Part shown: positions 20,320 through 30,901 of the stretch, piece after piece | Numbering within the stretch: position 1 is the first letter of the stretch | Layout of the letters: each line of letters begins with the position of its first letter | Source: Zizania palustris | Taxonomy: Eukaryota > Streptophyta > Magnoliopsida > Poales > Poaceae | Assembly (NCBI GenBank): GCA_019279435.1 | Contig: JAAALK010000082.1 | Coordinates: 11,548,594 to 11,612,593, forward strand | Direction: 5' to 3' | Length of the DNA: 64,000 nt | Program-made: the position numbers and the translations under genes | Notes under the pieces: model-generated | The model's database searches: none | What the model saw: the letters and a program-made list of their open reading frames with translations, nothing else | What the model was told of the DNA's origin: nothing

Positions 20320-23300
20320 ATGAATAGTTTATATATGGCGGAAGAAGGACGTTCCATCGAGGAGCTCATCTACGAGTCTCCCGCAAAAACAAATAAAGAG
20401 GGTTCATCTGAAGGATCCTCCGATAGCGAATCTTCGTACCACTCTCCAGAGAATGAACATCCAATGGAGTCTAGGAAGAAGAGAACGAGAGAAGACGCCG
20501 ATGAGGATTACATTCCTGAAGCTCAAGCGGAGGTAATTATTATGTTAGTAATAAGTCAGAGCAGCTTCTAACCGAGGATTACATTCCTGAAGCTCACATT
20601 GTCTATCATCGTAGGATCGTCCAAAGCGAGGAAGCAAGCGTCGATTATTCCAAGTCGAGAAAAGAACAACTATTGTCCCAGCTATTGAGTCAGCTGAGCG
20701 AACAGATGTTGAGCCCGCTGCCACAACATCCTCTGCAAATGCGAAGAGGAGAGGGAAACGGGAGAAGAACAAGCTGCATACAACTATCTATGAGGTTGAA
20801 GAAGTGCATGTTGATGGGGCTCCAAAGAATCCAAAAGAAATGACAGCGAAGTGGTGTAACGACTGTGGATGTCTCGCCAGGGAGCGATGTAAGATAGTTT
20901 GGAAAAATTGGAAGTCTGTCCCTGAAGCTACAAAGAACGAATTGTGGATGCATATAAAAGCGCATTATAAATTCCCAGAAGACCGCTTAGAAGACGCTAA
21001 AGCTGCCACATTGAAGAATATCGGGAAGGCTCTCCGTACATTTAGAACTAAACTGAACACACAATACCTTTAGAAAGATGAGTCGCCACTCAATGACTAC
21101 GACTTTATAACGCCGAATGAATGGAACAAATTCAAAATGCAGCATTGCTCGGAAGAAGCCAAACAAGAGAGCATCATGTTCAAAGAACTTAATAAGAAGA
21201 ATAAGTTCCCACATAAACTTGGGCTAGGTGGATATAAGGCCAAGGAGGATGAGTGGAGTAGAAAGGAGGAGGAGGACCGTGCGGCTGGGTTACCTGAACA
21301 GTTTTCAGGTGCTGATTAGCGCACTAAGAGATGGCTCCTAGGTCGAGCTAAAAAAACACCCGAGGGCCAATATATGCTCTCAGACGCACGGACTAGTGAT
21401 GTATTCCAGAAAGCACGGGAAATCGCTGAGTTGTAGAAGGCTGGAAAGTTCAAGCCCGAGGGATGTAATGACCAACTTACATCTGCTCTCGGAAATGAGG
21501 AACATCGAGGGCGCACCCGAGGTGTCTCTTCTATAGCATCCTGGAAAAATACTTTCAAGAAACAGGAGGGTGCCACATACAAGAAGCATCAAGCACGCAC
21601 AGACGATGCCGTAGAGCACCGTGCAGAGTGGGATCGACACGTTTTTGATTTTATTAACGAGAATCCAAACATAATGCAGGCTGCAGCGGGACAAATAATT
21701 GTGCCAGAGGTACGACTCGACGTACCAAGCAGTGTTGGCTCAGTACAAGACAAATTTCCTGTAAATTATATTAAAGAGGACACACCATGCAGCCTGCATG
21801 TACCGATAGGGCGCAAAGGGCATTCCCAAGAGGCTGCACGAGGCATTGCTATGCCTGGGGATTTATTTCACAATCGGCCTATTCCTGCTGACTATACCAA
21901 CGTTCAGGTCAATGAGATCACCAACGACAGATTTATTAATGACCCCTTGGATCTTCTAATGCCTAATGAGGGGATTGAGACAATCAGAGATTCTCTAAAT
22001 AACTTTGTCCTATGGGCGAGCCGAGATATCAAATTACTGCAGACAAGTTCTCAGAGTAAATCGCCTATTGTCTCATCACAATCCCCCACATATCTTTCAT
22101 CTCAGGATGTGCAAAATATAGGATCTTTATCACCTGTTGATGAGCGTGAGATAGAGGAAAAGTCAGAGGAAGAGCCAGTGCTCGATAAAGTGGCAGAAGT
22201 GATAGAATCAAAAGTGACTTCTGATCCTCAAGTGACAAAGCCAGTGCCAGTGCTTGAGCCCACTGATGAGCCCAACACAAATGTGCCAAAGCCAGATCAA
22301 ATGCCAGTGCCAGTTCCGGCTGAGCCTCAAGTGCCGGTGGCCAAGCCCATAACAAAAGTGCTAGTGCTAGTTGCCGAGCCTGAAAAACAAGATGCATGCC
22401 CAAAGCCAGCAATCCACAAGATAACTGTTCAAGATAGGCAGTGTTAAGCGCCGAAATCTGAGATGCATAAATTTTTTCTACTATGGGGCAAACACGTTCT
22501 ATGCCCGAAGCGACTCCCATAAAGGCTCTAGTACAAAAGCATGCGGGCTCAATTTCTGTTGATAAATGGACCTACGGAGACGAGGATTATATCGAATACG
22601 AACCAGGCAAACCATTATTACCCCAAGGAGTACTTAAGAGTATGCCTTGGATGATGAAAACATTTCATGACTGGTACCTCGAAGCATCTTCGTTAGGAGT
22701 AACACAAATAGAACTGAAGGTTCCACAAGAAATATTCAACTGCCCAGAGTTTAAGCTTGCACTATTTTTTGACGACTTCCATCGGATGTTTCGTCTGCAG
22801 CGAACCGACATCACAAGCATGATGCTCTCGTGCATGTAAGTGCTTTATACTTTGTCAATACAAAGCAAAAATAAATAATGTCTTATATTGACTATTGTTT
22901 CATAACATATGCAGTTGTAATTCATGTTGTGATGCGTCTAATATGTATGGGTACTTGAACCCGTCATTAATAAGCCAAAGTGCGCTGAACCCGACACTAA
23001 ACCAGAACGATGGCATGTACTGGACTGCGGGTAAGAAAAAATTTCAAAGAAAGATGTTCAATAAAGACGAAGACACACTTAAGAAGAACAAAAGGAGTTG
23101 TGCCACGTTGTATATTGCGCGGTGCATGGATTGATGGAAGGACAGAGAAATGATAAGTGTGGCATATAACTTTAAGTAAGTATACCCACTATATCCACTT
23201 AATCACGTTTTATCGATTATGAAACTAACATAATCATATATTACTTCTTTCGATAGTGATCATTGGATTGCACTTCTGATATACCCATAGAGCTCAAGGG

Positions 23301-23887
23301 TTTATGTGCTCGACTCGCTCGACAAACCGAAAAAAGAATATCAAGATATATTAAATGTTATTTAGAGTGCATACAGATACTACGTGGAAAAGTTAGGTGG
23401 CCCACATGATCCATAGAGGCCGAAAGATATGCTTATCAGAACCAACTATCCAGTAATATTATATTTTTAAATTTCTTAATTCAATTGATAAAGCCAAACT
23501 ATATATCGTTCTAACTTTGTCTATTTTGAAGTGTCACAAACAATCTCTTGATTCCGTGCATTGCGGCTATTATACTTGTGATTTCATGAGCGATAACTTA
23601 GGAAAGTTTGGTCGGACAATATCTGAGGATACCAAAGAAGTAAGTTGATTTCTTGTGTGTTAATCTAATATAACTTGCAGCGTATGTACTTATATGTTAC
23701 GTATGCAGGCGTCAGGTCCATCAACCGTTGCCAAAAGAGCCAACTCTTAGAATCACAAATGTGCCGCTTCACGATGCATGAGATTCTTCATGAGCTTGGA
23801 GCATTTTTCGATCCTGAGAGTGAAGTGACCAAGCATCCAACTCTATATGATTGGGCCGGAAGAATGAAAAGGCAAACCAAGATATGA
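20320..23887 (+). pseudogene. TNP1-like (Transposase_24) plus ULP1-like protease gene of CACTA copy 2, broken
   Basis: Start ATG 20320 opens an acidic/Ser-rich N-terminus; exon 1 ends at a GT near 20532 and exon 2 resumes after TAG near 20612. Exon 2 contains a Transposase_24-type region (WKNWKSVPEATKNELWMHIK at about 20902; then NKFPHKLGLGGYKAKEDEW at about 21204), a linker and a Pro/Val/Glu-rich repeat region (22060-22440). The C-terminal exons encode YGYLNPSLISQSALNP (about 22947), DHWIALLIYP (about 23261), a VLDSLDKP motif (about 23308) and HCGYYTCDFM (about 23560), giving the His-Asp-Cys set of ULP1 proteases. Stops at 21071-21073, 21317-21319, 21434-21436 and 22445-22447, among others, and a frame change near 22450 break it. 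Copy 1 keeps only the protease half. A combined DNA-binding and protease product is inferred from gene order and splice signals. Confidence 0.82.
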
Positions 23888-24640
23888 GTTGGCCTTCCAA
23901 GAAAACATAAACCGCATGAGCATGTATTTGTGAAACAATGGTTAATTTTGAAATTTTGATAGATGTAAACTTTTTAGACTTGATGTGTGATGAAATGTAA
24001 ATTTTTAAATTCATGAGATGTGTTGTTGTTGTTGCTGTGTATGTAGATGGCTATGTGAAGCATATAATGTAAACTTTGTAAATTTTTGTAAATTGATGAG
24101 ATGGATGGTTGTTGTGTTGATGTGTTGCTGTTGTGGATGTGTATGTGGATATATGGATGTTTTGCTGCTGTGTATGTGGATGGCTGTGTGAAGCATATAA
24201 TTTCTGTGTTTTGGTTTGTGGGACTATGAATTATGGATCACAGCATTATGTGTTATGGGTTATACACAGCAGTGGCGGGCAGATGAGGTCAGCGTGCCCG
24301 TTACTGCTATTCACACAGTGGTGGCGGGCGCGCTGACATCATCTGCTCGCCACTGCTATTGATAACAGTAGTGGCAAGAAGATGAGGTCAGCGTGCCCGT
24401 TACTGCTGTTGACAGTGGTGGCGGGCGAGCTGACCTCATCTGCCCACCACTGCTGTTATCAATAGTAGTGGTGGGCAGATGAGGTCAGCGCGCTCGCCAC
24501 TGCTGTTGACACAGTGGTGGCGGGCACTCTGCCCACCACTGCTAACCAGGGATAGTAGTGGCATTAGAGCAGTGGCAGACTGGATGCCCGCCACTACAGG
24601 TCGGTTTTGCCCGCCGCTACAGTATCACTTTGTAGTAGTG
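23888..24640 (+). repeat. 3' terminal region of CACTA copy 2
   Basis: 23890-24240 is a TG-rich stretch (TGTTGTTGTTGCTGTG, TATGTGGATGGCTGTGTGAA repeated). From 24266 to 24640 come palindromic modules pairing CAGTGGCGGGC with GCCCGCCACTG around GATGAGGTCAGCG cores, ending with TTTGTAGTAGTG. Confidence 0.9.
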
Positions 24641-25154
24641 AAAGAAGAATATCGAAAAAAGGAGCACTTAGGGATAAGCCTAGAAGATATTAGTTTTGTC
24701 TGGTGCTGTTTTTGGTACTGTTTTGTGCTGATTTTATCAATCTATAAGCCATCCTTTGAGCTCAACTACTCTCTCATATAAGCCTTTTTGTTATACGGAT
24801 CACATTCAGACCAGCAATTAGTACGAGTACTCCGGACACTTATTTAATATTACTATCTATTTCTGAATCATGTTCCACCATGTAGAATACTCTTGTTTAA
24901 CCACATAGACTCCACATATATACTTCTAATCGGTGCAGCTTGAGTCTTTGCAATCATATACAACTCTCTTTGAAAGTCACCAACTAGTCAAGAATTGTGC
25001 CACGACCAAGATTGTGCCATCCACTGCCTTGTGATGGTAAGAACCATGTAAGATTGTGGTAAGACGCTTGAGTGTGAGCAAGAACACCTTCGACTACCTA
25101 ATAGTTGATAGGGATAATATTTTTTCCTAGTATTTTTTTACTTTTCTACTAACC
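24641..25154 (+). other. A1 leader, right part
   Basis: Continues the A1 leader after CACTA copy 2. From 24930 (GTGCAGCTTGAGTCTTTGCA region) to 25154 it closely matches 55176-55395 in A2, ending at the gag ATG. No genes. Confidence 0.75.
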
Positions 25155-27604
25155 ATGGCAGGTATGAGAGGTACAACAAATCATAATTATGCTAACAATG
25201 TTTCTTCTATCAAAAGTATGTTTACAATCCCATCTTTTTATGATGAATATGATGCGGAAAAATACTTAGATTGGGATATGACCGTAGAGCATAAATTTAA
25301 CTTATATCGAGTTCCTGAACAACATAGAGTTAAACAAGCAACTGGTATGTGTTGACACCCAAATTTGGCATTAATGGTCAAAATTGTTGAAATATCAAGT
25401 TTTGGTAATTTGGGCCGAAAATATGCCTTACCTAGCACAAGCCGGTCCAACCGGCCATAGTAGGCCGGTACGACTGGCCATGTAGGCTCGGTCAGACTGG
25501 CCCAATGGGTCCGGTCAGACCGGCCCAAGTCTAGAGTTAGAGATAGAGTTTGATTGCGTGCTATTTTTATCTATAAATAAATCGTAACCACTTTTGGCCG
25601 AATCTTACTCAGTTTAGGAGTCGAGGAACTTGAGAACAACCCCTATAAATAAAGGGGTGAGGCCGATTTAAAGGGTATCTCCACAGATCAACTCAAAACC
25701 CTAGTTTTGAATCGTACCTTTACTTTCAATCTACTTTTTTCCCTAGCATTACTTTACTCCTAGCAGTAGATCTTTGTCAATTTGATCAGCAAATTATTTG
25801 TACTTCGCCACGCTACAGCGAGTTCATTGTGGGTTTGATCCGAAAACCTTCCGTTTCACCCTCGTACGGGTTTTTATCGGTTTTATCTGTTTTTACCAGT
25901 GATTTGGTCCCTAGGTCGAATTACCATTGGTGTCTTGTGTTTTGAAGGAGTCAAAGTGTTCATCTACGTCGCCAAGAACCTCCTGCACCAAGCCCCCTCC
26001 ATCGGAGCACCCGCCGGCAAACCGAGGTGTTGACTGCATCGTCGGCCGGTCTGACCAGCCAACTCTAGTCGGTCCGACCGGGCCTTGCTGGCATAGGCCG
26101 GTCTTTCCAATGACACCCGATCGACCGTTTTCCCCTCTTGGTTGGTCTGATTTGGAGGATTCCTCGACTTACTTCGCACCAAAGTTCTTTGTCATGCCAA
26201 AGTCCTATACGTCGAAGTCTCAGACCTCGCACCGGAGCTTTTCACGGAGTACTCCAGAAACCTTCGCGTCGGACGCCAAAGCCCCCAATATGACCGAGGC
26301 TTCACTGTCGGTCTGACCGGGTACCCCCCATCGGTTCGACCGCCCGGAGCCAGCTTCGCAACAGAACGCCAAGGCCACCCTCGATGACCCCTTCGCAGGC
26401 GTCGGTCTGATAGGGAGTCTTACTCCGGTCCGACCGGCCAAGAGGCCGAAGCCCCTTTTGGGACGCTTGAGACCCCTTCTCTATTTTTTGGTAGAACTAC
26501 CTATATGGCACGGTCTGAATGCCCCTCTTATTTTCTGCCCAATCGGCTTAAATTGGACAATTAGATCTAACATTATTTATTTCGGTAATTTAGGTTATAT
26601 TTTTAGAGATATAATTGAATTGCCTAGCGACTCCGTTATCCCCTTACCATGGTTTAAGGATTGTCGGAATGCGACGTCAATGTCTCGTGACATTTTTGGA
26701 TTGTCGAACCGGCCCAATTGCGTGGGCACATTTTTGTGTCAATAGTATGTTTAAAAATTGTGCTTTAATTGTGCGTAGTAAATTTGTCTCTCCTTCTTAT
26801 CATCGTGAATTGTGTAAGAAACTACAATGCTTAGTTCAATGTAACATGTCTATGAGAGAATATTATGCGAAGCTTCGAGTGAGCATGACCCGTTGTGGTG
26901 TTGTGGAGCACTCGGAGGACACGATGTGGCGCTTCTATGATGGATTTAGGCATGAGATTCAAGATATCGTTTATTATAAAGAATTTAGTACTCTTAGTCA
27001 TTTGTTCCATCTTTCCATTATTGCAGAGAAAGAATTCCAGGAACAACAATACAAGGCAAGAGACTCCTATCCACCACGAGTGACGAGCAGACTGGCACTA
27101 ACCAAGCCTTTCTCTTCTTCAAGTGTTCGTCATGCACCTGCACATGTACGTGCACCAACATCAGCAAGCATATGGACTTCCATCTGTACATGAGTTGAGG
27201 TGTCAGGTAAAAAGTCCTTACACGTACCCATTGAGGTTGCTTCATCACCTGAAATAATAAAACAACCTTTTCAATTTTATAATGATGCACTTCACCATGA
27301 TAGGACTATTAACTATACCATTGTGCATGAGGATGTGAAATCTACGTTGTTACTTTCAACTTCTGATGAAATTGTTAAAGATGATATCGAGACGACAACT
27401 AATGAGAGCAAACAACTTGATATTATATCTGAAAGCATGAAATCAAATTAAAAGATTCTTATATCCTAGCACATAAAACTGATCAAACTGAAATTCATAG
27501 TCAAGATGTGTGCTATGTTGTGATTTGTCAAACTGCTTATTATTCTCTTACTAATATAGTTTATACTTTTCCCCCATTTATCACTAAGTATTTATCTCAT
27601 ATTG
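25155..27604 (+). pseudogene. A1 gag with C-terminal extension, split by a solo LTR
   Basis: ATG 25155 starts MAGMRGTTNHNYANNVSSIK; FYDEYDAEKYLDWDMTVEHK and VPEQHRVKQATGM are the N-terminal part of a gypsy retrotrans_gag domain. A solo LTR interrupts it at 25350. Gag resumes at 26750 but lacks about 70 bp relative to A2 (the IWWEDISELQLQPDTWGHLK region). LCKKLQCLVQ, EYYAKLRVSMTRCGVVEHSE and EIQDIVYYKEFSTLSHLFHL complete the capsid domain. The conserved extension (27200-27604: NYTIVHEDVKSTLLLSTSDE, VCYVVICQTAYYSLTNIVY) has stops at 27196-27198 and 27449-27451. The Tat insertion splits it again; the last part is at 47799-48013. No pol motif follows. Confidence 0.85.
25350..26744 (+). mobile_element. 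Solo LTR in A1 gag (1,395 bp)
   Basis: Begins TGTTGACACCC and ends TGTGTCAATA (near-inverted TGTTGACA/TGTCAATA), flanked by perfect GTATG duplications (25345-25349, 26745-26749). Rich in CCGGTC/GACCGG motifs; two TATA-like runs (CTATAAATAAAT about 25571, CTATAAATAAAG about 25644). No internal retroelement genes; family not identified beyond an LTR retrotransposon. The open frames at 25927-26316 and 26458-26745 are incidental. Confidence 0.85.
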
Positions 27605-27609
27605 AGCTA

Positions 27610-28476
27610 TGTTGGGGGAAATTGTTTTCCCTTAAACAGGGGTCAAATGACATCAGCCTCCGAAGGCCTAAGGTTCAGAACCCCTCAACCGGCGAAGCCT
27701 CAAGATGAATTCTAGCCCCTCCATCGAAGATAACTCCAAGTGAAGACAAGATTTTCCCCTCCGGGACCCCTCCGGTCCCCTCTAGAGCCAAGCCTCCGGG
27801 TGAAGCCCTCTGGTCCCCTCCAGAGCCAAGCCTCTGGTACCCCTCCGATCCCCTCCGGAGCAAAGCCTCCGGGATTCCTCTGGGTCCCCTCCAGAGAAAA
27901 GCCTCCATGACCCCTCTAGTCCCCTTCGAAACCCTCTCCGAGAGCCGCTTCAGAGTCCACACCAGAGCTCACTTCAGGGTCCACTTCGGAGTCCTCTTCG
28001 GAGCCCACTCAACTAGCTCCGGTCGATGACCTCTGGCAGGTACTCCAGCCCAGAAGAGATATCCATGTACTGCTACAGTGTAAAGCCATACTGGGGCCCC
28101 AGCCCTTGGTATGCCGTATACCTGCTCCCGAAGTGATGTTTATCTACCACCTCTGTAAAGTCACATGTACAGTAGTATAGCCTTTTTCCCTTCTTAACCC
28201 TATAAAGCCTATGACTTGTAGATGGCAATTGGGTATTTTCCTTTGGCCTACATGCTTATAAAAGCAGGGCCATGCCCTTGTAATAGACAGGATGTTGAGT
28301 AGAAACAAAACTATGGCAAATCCACTATAAACTAGACGTAGGGATATTATCCCTCCAGGGAGGCCTGAACCAGTATAAATTCTCTCTCCCTTTGTGAGAA
28401 CCTCTTCGAGGTTCAAGCCATACACCATACACCACCACATAAAAACCTATTTGTAACTAACACAATTGTTATAACA
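27610..28476 (+). repeat. Tat element 5' LTR (867 bp)
   Basis: Starts TGTTGGGGGAAATTG, ends TTATAACA. 27755-27910 holds about four degenerate copies of CCCTCCGGTCCCCTCCAGAG with AGCCAAGCCTCCGGG. TATA-like TTATAAAA at 28256-28263. Confidence 0.88.
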
Positions 28477-28497
28477 GTTGGCACCATCCGTGGGGAC
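28477..28497 (+). promoter_or_regulatory. Tat-type primer-binding site
   Basis: GTTGGCACCATCCGTGGGGA directly follows the LTR; the same site, slightly changed, follows the LTRs at 50838 and 59929. In the Tat/Ogre lineage this region usually matches a tRNA-Arg 3' end; the exact tRNA was not verified. Confidence 0.65.
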
Positions 28498-28689
28498 CCT
28501 AGTACTAAAAGATAGTGTCTTTGACATCACTCGCGCCTCGGAGTACACCATTCGGCAAGGGGCTCCGAGCGCTCATCGAAGGCCTTAAGATCCCTAGGGG
28601 CTACAAGGCAAGCATTCTTCATACATGCGAAGCCGCTTGTTCTCTGGACCAGCCAAGCTTTCGAAGGTATGTACACAACCCGAAGCCTC
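28498..28689 (+). other. Tat leader
   Basis: Untranslated leader after the primer site; a 67-codon open frame at 28515-28718 shows no family motif and is not called. Confidence 0.5.
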
Positions 28690-29184
28690 GCTTCGATCTA
28701 TTTAAAACCGAAACTTAGCTTCAATCTAGTAAACTCCGAAGCCTCGCTTCGCCTTATTAATTTCAAAGCCTCGCTTCGCTTCAATAATTTCAAAGCCTTG
28801 TTTCGCTTTATTAAATCCTGAAGCCTCGCTTTGCCTTATTAAAACCCAAAGCCTAGCTTCATTCTGCTAAACCCGAAGCATTGCTTCACTTTATTTAATG
28901 CTGAAGCCCTGCTTCGTTTTACTGATTACTAAAAGCCTTCACTTTATTAAAAACCGAAGCTTTGCGCTAACCTTATTAAAACCTGAAGTCAAGGCTTCGT
29001 TCTATTAAGAACCGAAGTTACCGCTTCGTATCAATAAGGACCAAAGAACTGCTTCGATATATTTAAAATCTGAAGGTTACACAGTGCCTCCGGGCCTATA
29101 GCAGTGGGCTAAAGGACTCCGGTTCACAGGCCTGATGCGTCCAAGGACTCCAGGCCACTGACCTGATGCGTCTGGGATTCCAGG
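28690..29184 (+). repeat. Palindromic GAAGCCTCGCTTCG minisatellite in the Tat leader
   Basis: About a dozen degenerate units of roughly 25-35 bp, each with a self-complementary core like GAAGCCTCGCTTC followed by a TTTATTAAAACC-like linker, run from 28690 to about 29080. The same motif resumes on the other side of the SIRE insertion at 40970-41090 (GAAGCCATGCTTCGC). 29085-29184 has TGATGCGTC.AGGA.TCCAGG repeats up to the SIRE target site CCAGG (29180-29184). Confidence 0.7.
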
Positions 29185-30835
29185 TGAGAAACCGTGTTGA
29201 AGAACATGGGTTTTATACTCCAGATTTGATGAGTGATTGTCAACGGAAGTCAAAGAAAGAGACATGAAGACCTGTCATGTCTGAGGCACGTGTGACTCAG
29301 GTACACGGGCAGCGAGCGACAGCCGGGCAGAGGAGCCGCGGAGTCGGGCTGGCCCAATCTAGGTACATGGGCTTGGAGCGGCAGAGGATCCACAGGTCTG
29401 TTGACCGGGTTTGACTCAGGTGCACGGGCGGCGAGCGATTGCCGGGCTAAGGAAGCTGTGGCGTCGGGTCGGCCCAATCCGGGTACCTGGTGCGAAGATA
29501 GTGGACGCATTGTCAGTTTCGGCGCAAAACTGACAACCTATGATTATTTTGTTTTTAGGATATTAATATTTAGTTTTTAAAGTCTAGAATATTTTTATTT
29601 GTGTTAGTTGATTTTTCCAAGGGTATGTTTGTAATTTCGGATTTTATTTTAGAGTCAGTGTAATTTACCCTAGGGGTAAATTAGTCTTTTACATGTATTA
29701 GGAGTTGCCTATAAATAGGCCCCTACCCCCCTAGGGATAGGGTGACTATTTTTCACAGATCAATCTACAGTCTGAATTTTTCCATTCGATTTTCGTGTTC
29801 CACCGAAAGTTTTTTTTCGAAAAATTTTCACCACCAGCGATCTCTCGGCACGGCGTTGACGGACACATGGACCGAGGCTTGATTTTTCATCGTGCGGCGC
29901 ACACAGCTTTCACATGGAGACAAATTGCTAGCAGCTGCACGCCGGCCAAGTTCCTTCATCACGCAAGTGTAGGGCTACAGACCTACCTGCGGCTAGCAGC
30001 AGGGCATCGTAGGGCTAGGCACGTGAAGCCTTTCAGCAAGCGGAGTTCCACACGGCAGCCTTTTCCTCATGCACGGTTCCTGAGGCAAGCGTGGGGCCCG
30101 CCAGAAATTTGCACGGTGCAGGTTTTTTTCCATAGGATTTTTTGGCCATCGCGTGAAGTTTTGCCTGCTTTTTCTGTCATCGCGTGCCCAGCGCGGCGCA
30201 GCTCTATGGTGAAGTTTTTTCGAGCGGCGCACAACAGACACGATTGATTTAGCAGATGGAGGTTAGTTAGTTTAATCTACTATTTCTTAGCTGTTTAGTT
30301 AAATCAATATTTATCTATTTTTAATTAGTAGTAAAATTGTTTTTAGTATTTTCGTAGATATTTTTTTATCTGCTAGATATTATTAGTTAATCTGCTTATT
30401 AATTATCTCGTATTATTTATTTAAATATATATGTTTAATCTGCTCATATAAAGAGAAAAGAAAAATTTATTAGTCACAGTTGTATTTTTATTCTAGTTTT
30501 TACCTGAAATATTTTAGGTTTATTTCTGAATTAATTTTTGAATAATCCATGTTTTATTCATTTGATTAGTATTTATTTTTAGACTGCTATATAAATATCT
30601 CGTGATTTGTCTAGGTGTTTTTATTTACTGCAGTATTTTTATTTAGTTTATCTTTAATATCATTTCAATTAAGACACTGGTCATTTTTAGGCTAGACAAC
30701 TTTAGTTACTGTAATTTGCTTTGCTAATATTATCTATCCGGTTAAGTTTGTTTGGGTGTTGGCTTAAAGTCATAGTTTAGCAAGAAATTTTTAGGCGCCC
30801 ATTCACCCCCTCTGGTCGCTACTTTTTGTCCTATA
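29185..30835 (+). repeat. SIRE 5' LTR
   Basis: Starts TGAGAAACCGTG, ends GTCCTATA; TATAAATA at 29710-29717. The Arg/His-rich open frame 29795-30247 lies in the transcribed part of the LTR, recurs only partly in the 3' LTR and is not called. Confidence 0.95.
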
Positions 30836-30837
30836 AG

Positions 30838-30849
30838 TGGTATCAGAGC
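30838..30849 (+). promoter_or_regulatory. SIRE primer-binding site
   Basis: TGGTATCAGAGC, exact complement of the initiator tRNA-Met 3' end, two bases after the 5' LTR. Confidence 0.95.
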
Positions 30850-30901
30850 GAGGTTAGGGTTTTTCTCATATCTTAACCGATTCTAAAGCCAAGTAGTGAT
30901 C

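Larger units (their letters stand above)
14994..24640 (+). mobile_element. CACTA element copy 2, both ends present (9.65 kb)
   Basis: Inverted ends CACTACTACAAA (14994) and TTTGTAGTAGTG (to 24640), flanked by AAA on both sides (14991-14993, 24641-24643), fitting the 3-bp duplication of CACTA transposons. It carries a TNP2-like gene (15835-17283) truncated by an internal deletion and a second gene joining a TNP1-like domain to a ULP1-like protease (20320-23887). Between them are an internal block of subterminal-type repeats, a GC-rich leader, a copia LTR scrap, a MITE and a hairpin array. It inserted in the leader of A1. With TNP2 incomplete it cannot be autonomous as read. Confidence 0.93.

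Noticed and set aside
29795..30247. 150-codon frame rich in His/Arg/Ala
   Set aside because: Lies within the transcribed part of the SIRE 5' LTR; the matching part of the 3' LTR is open for only 71 codons.
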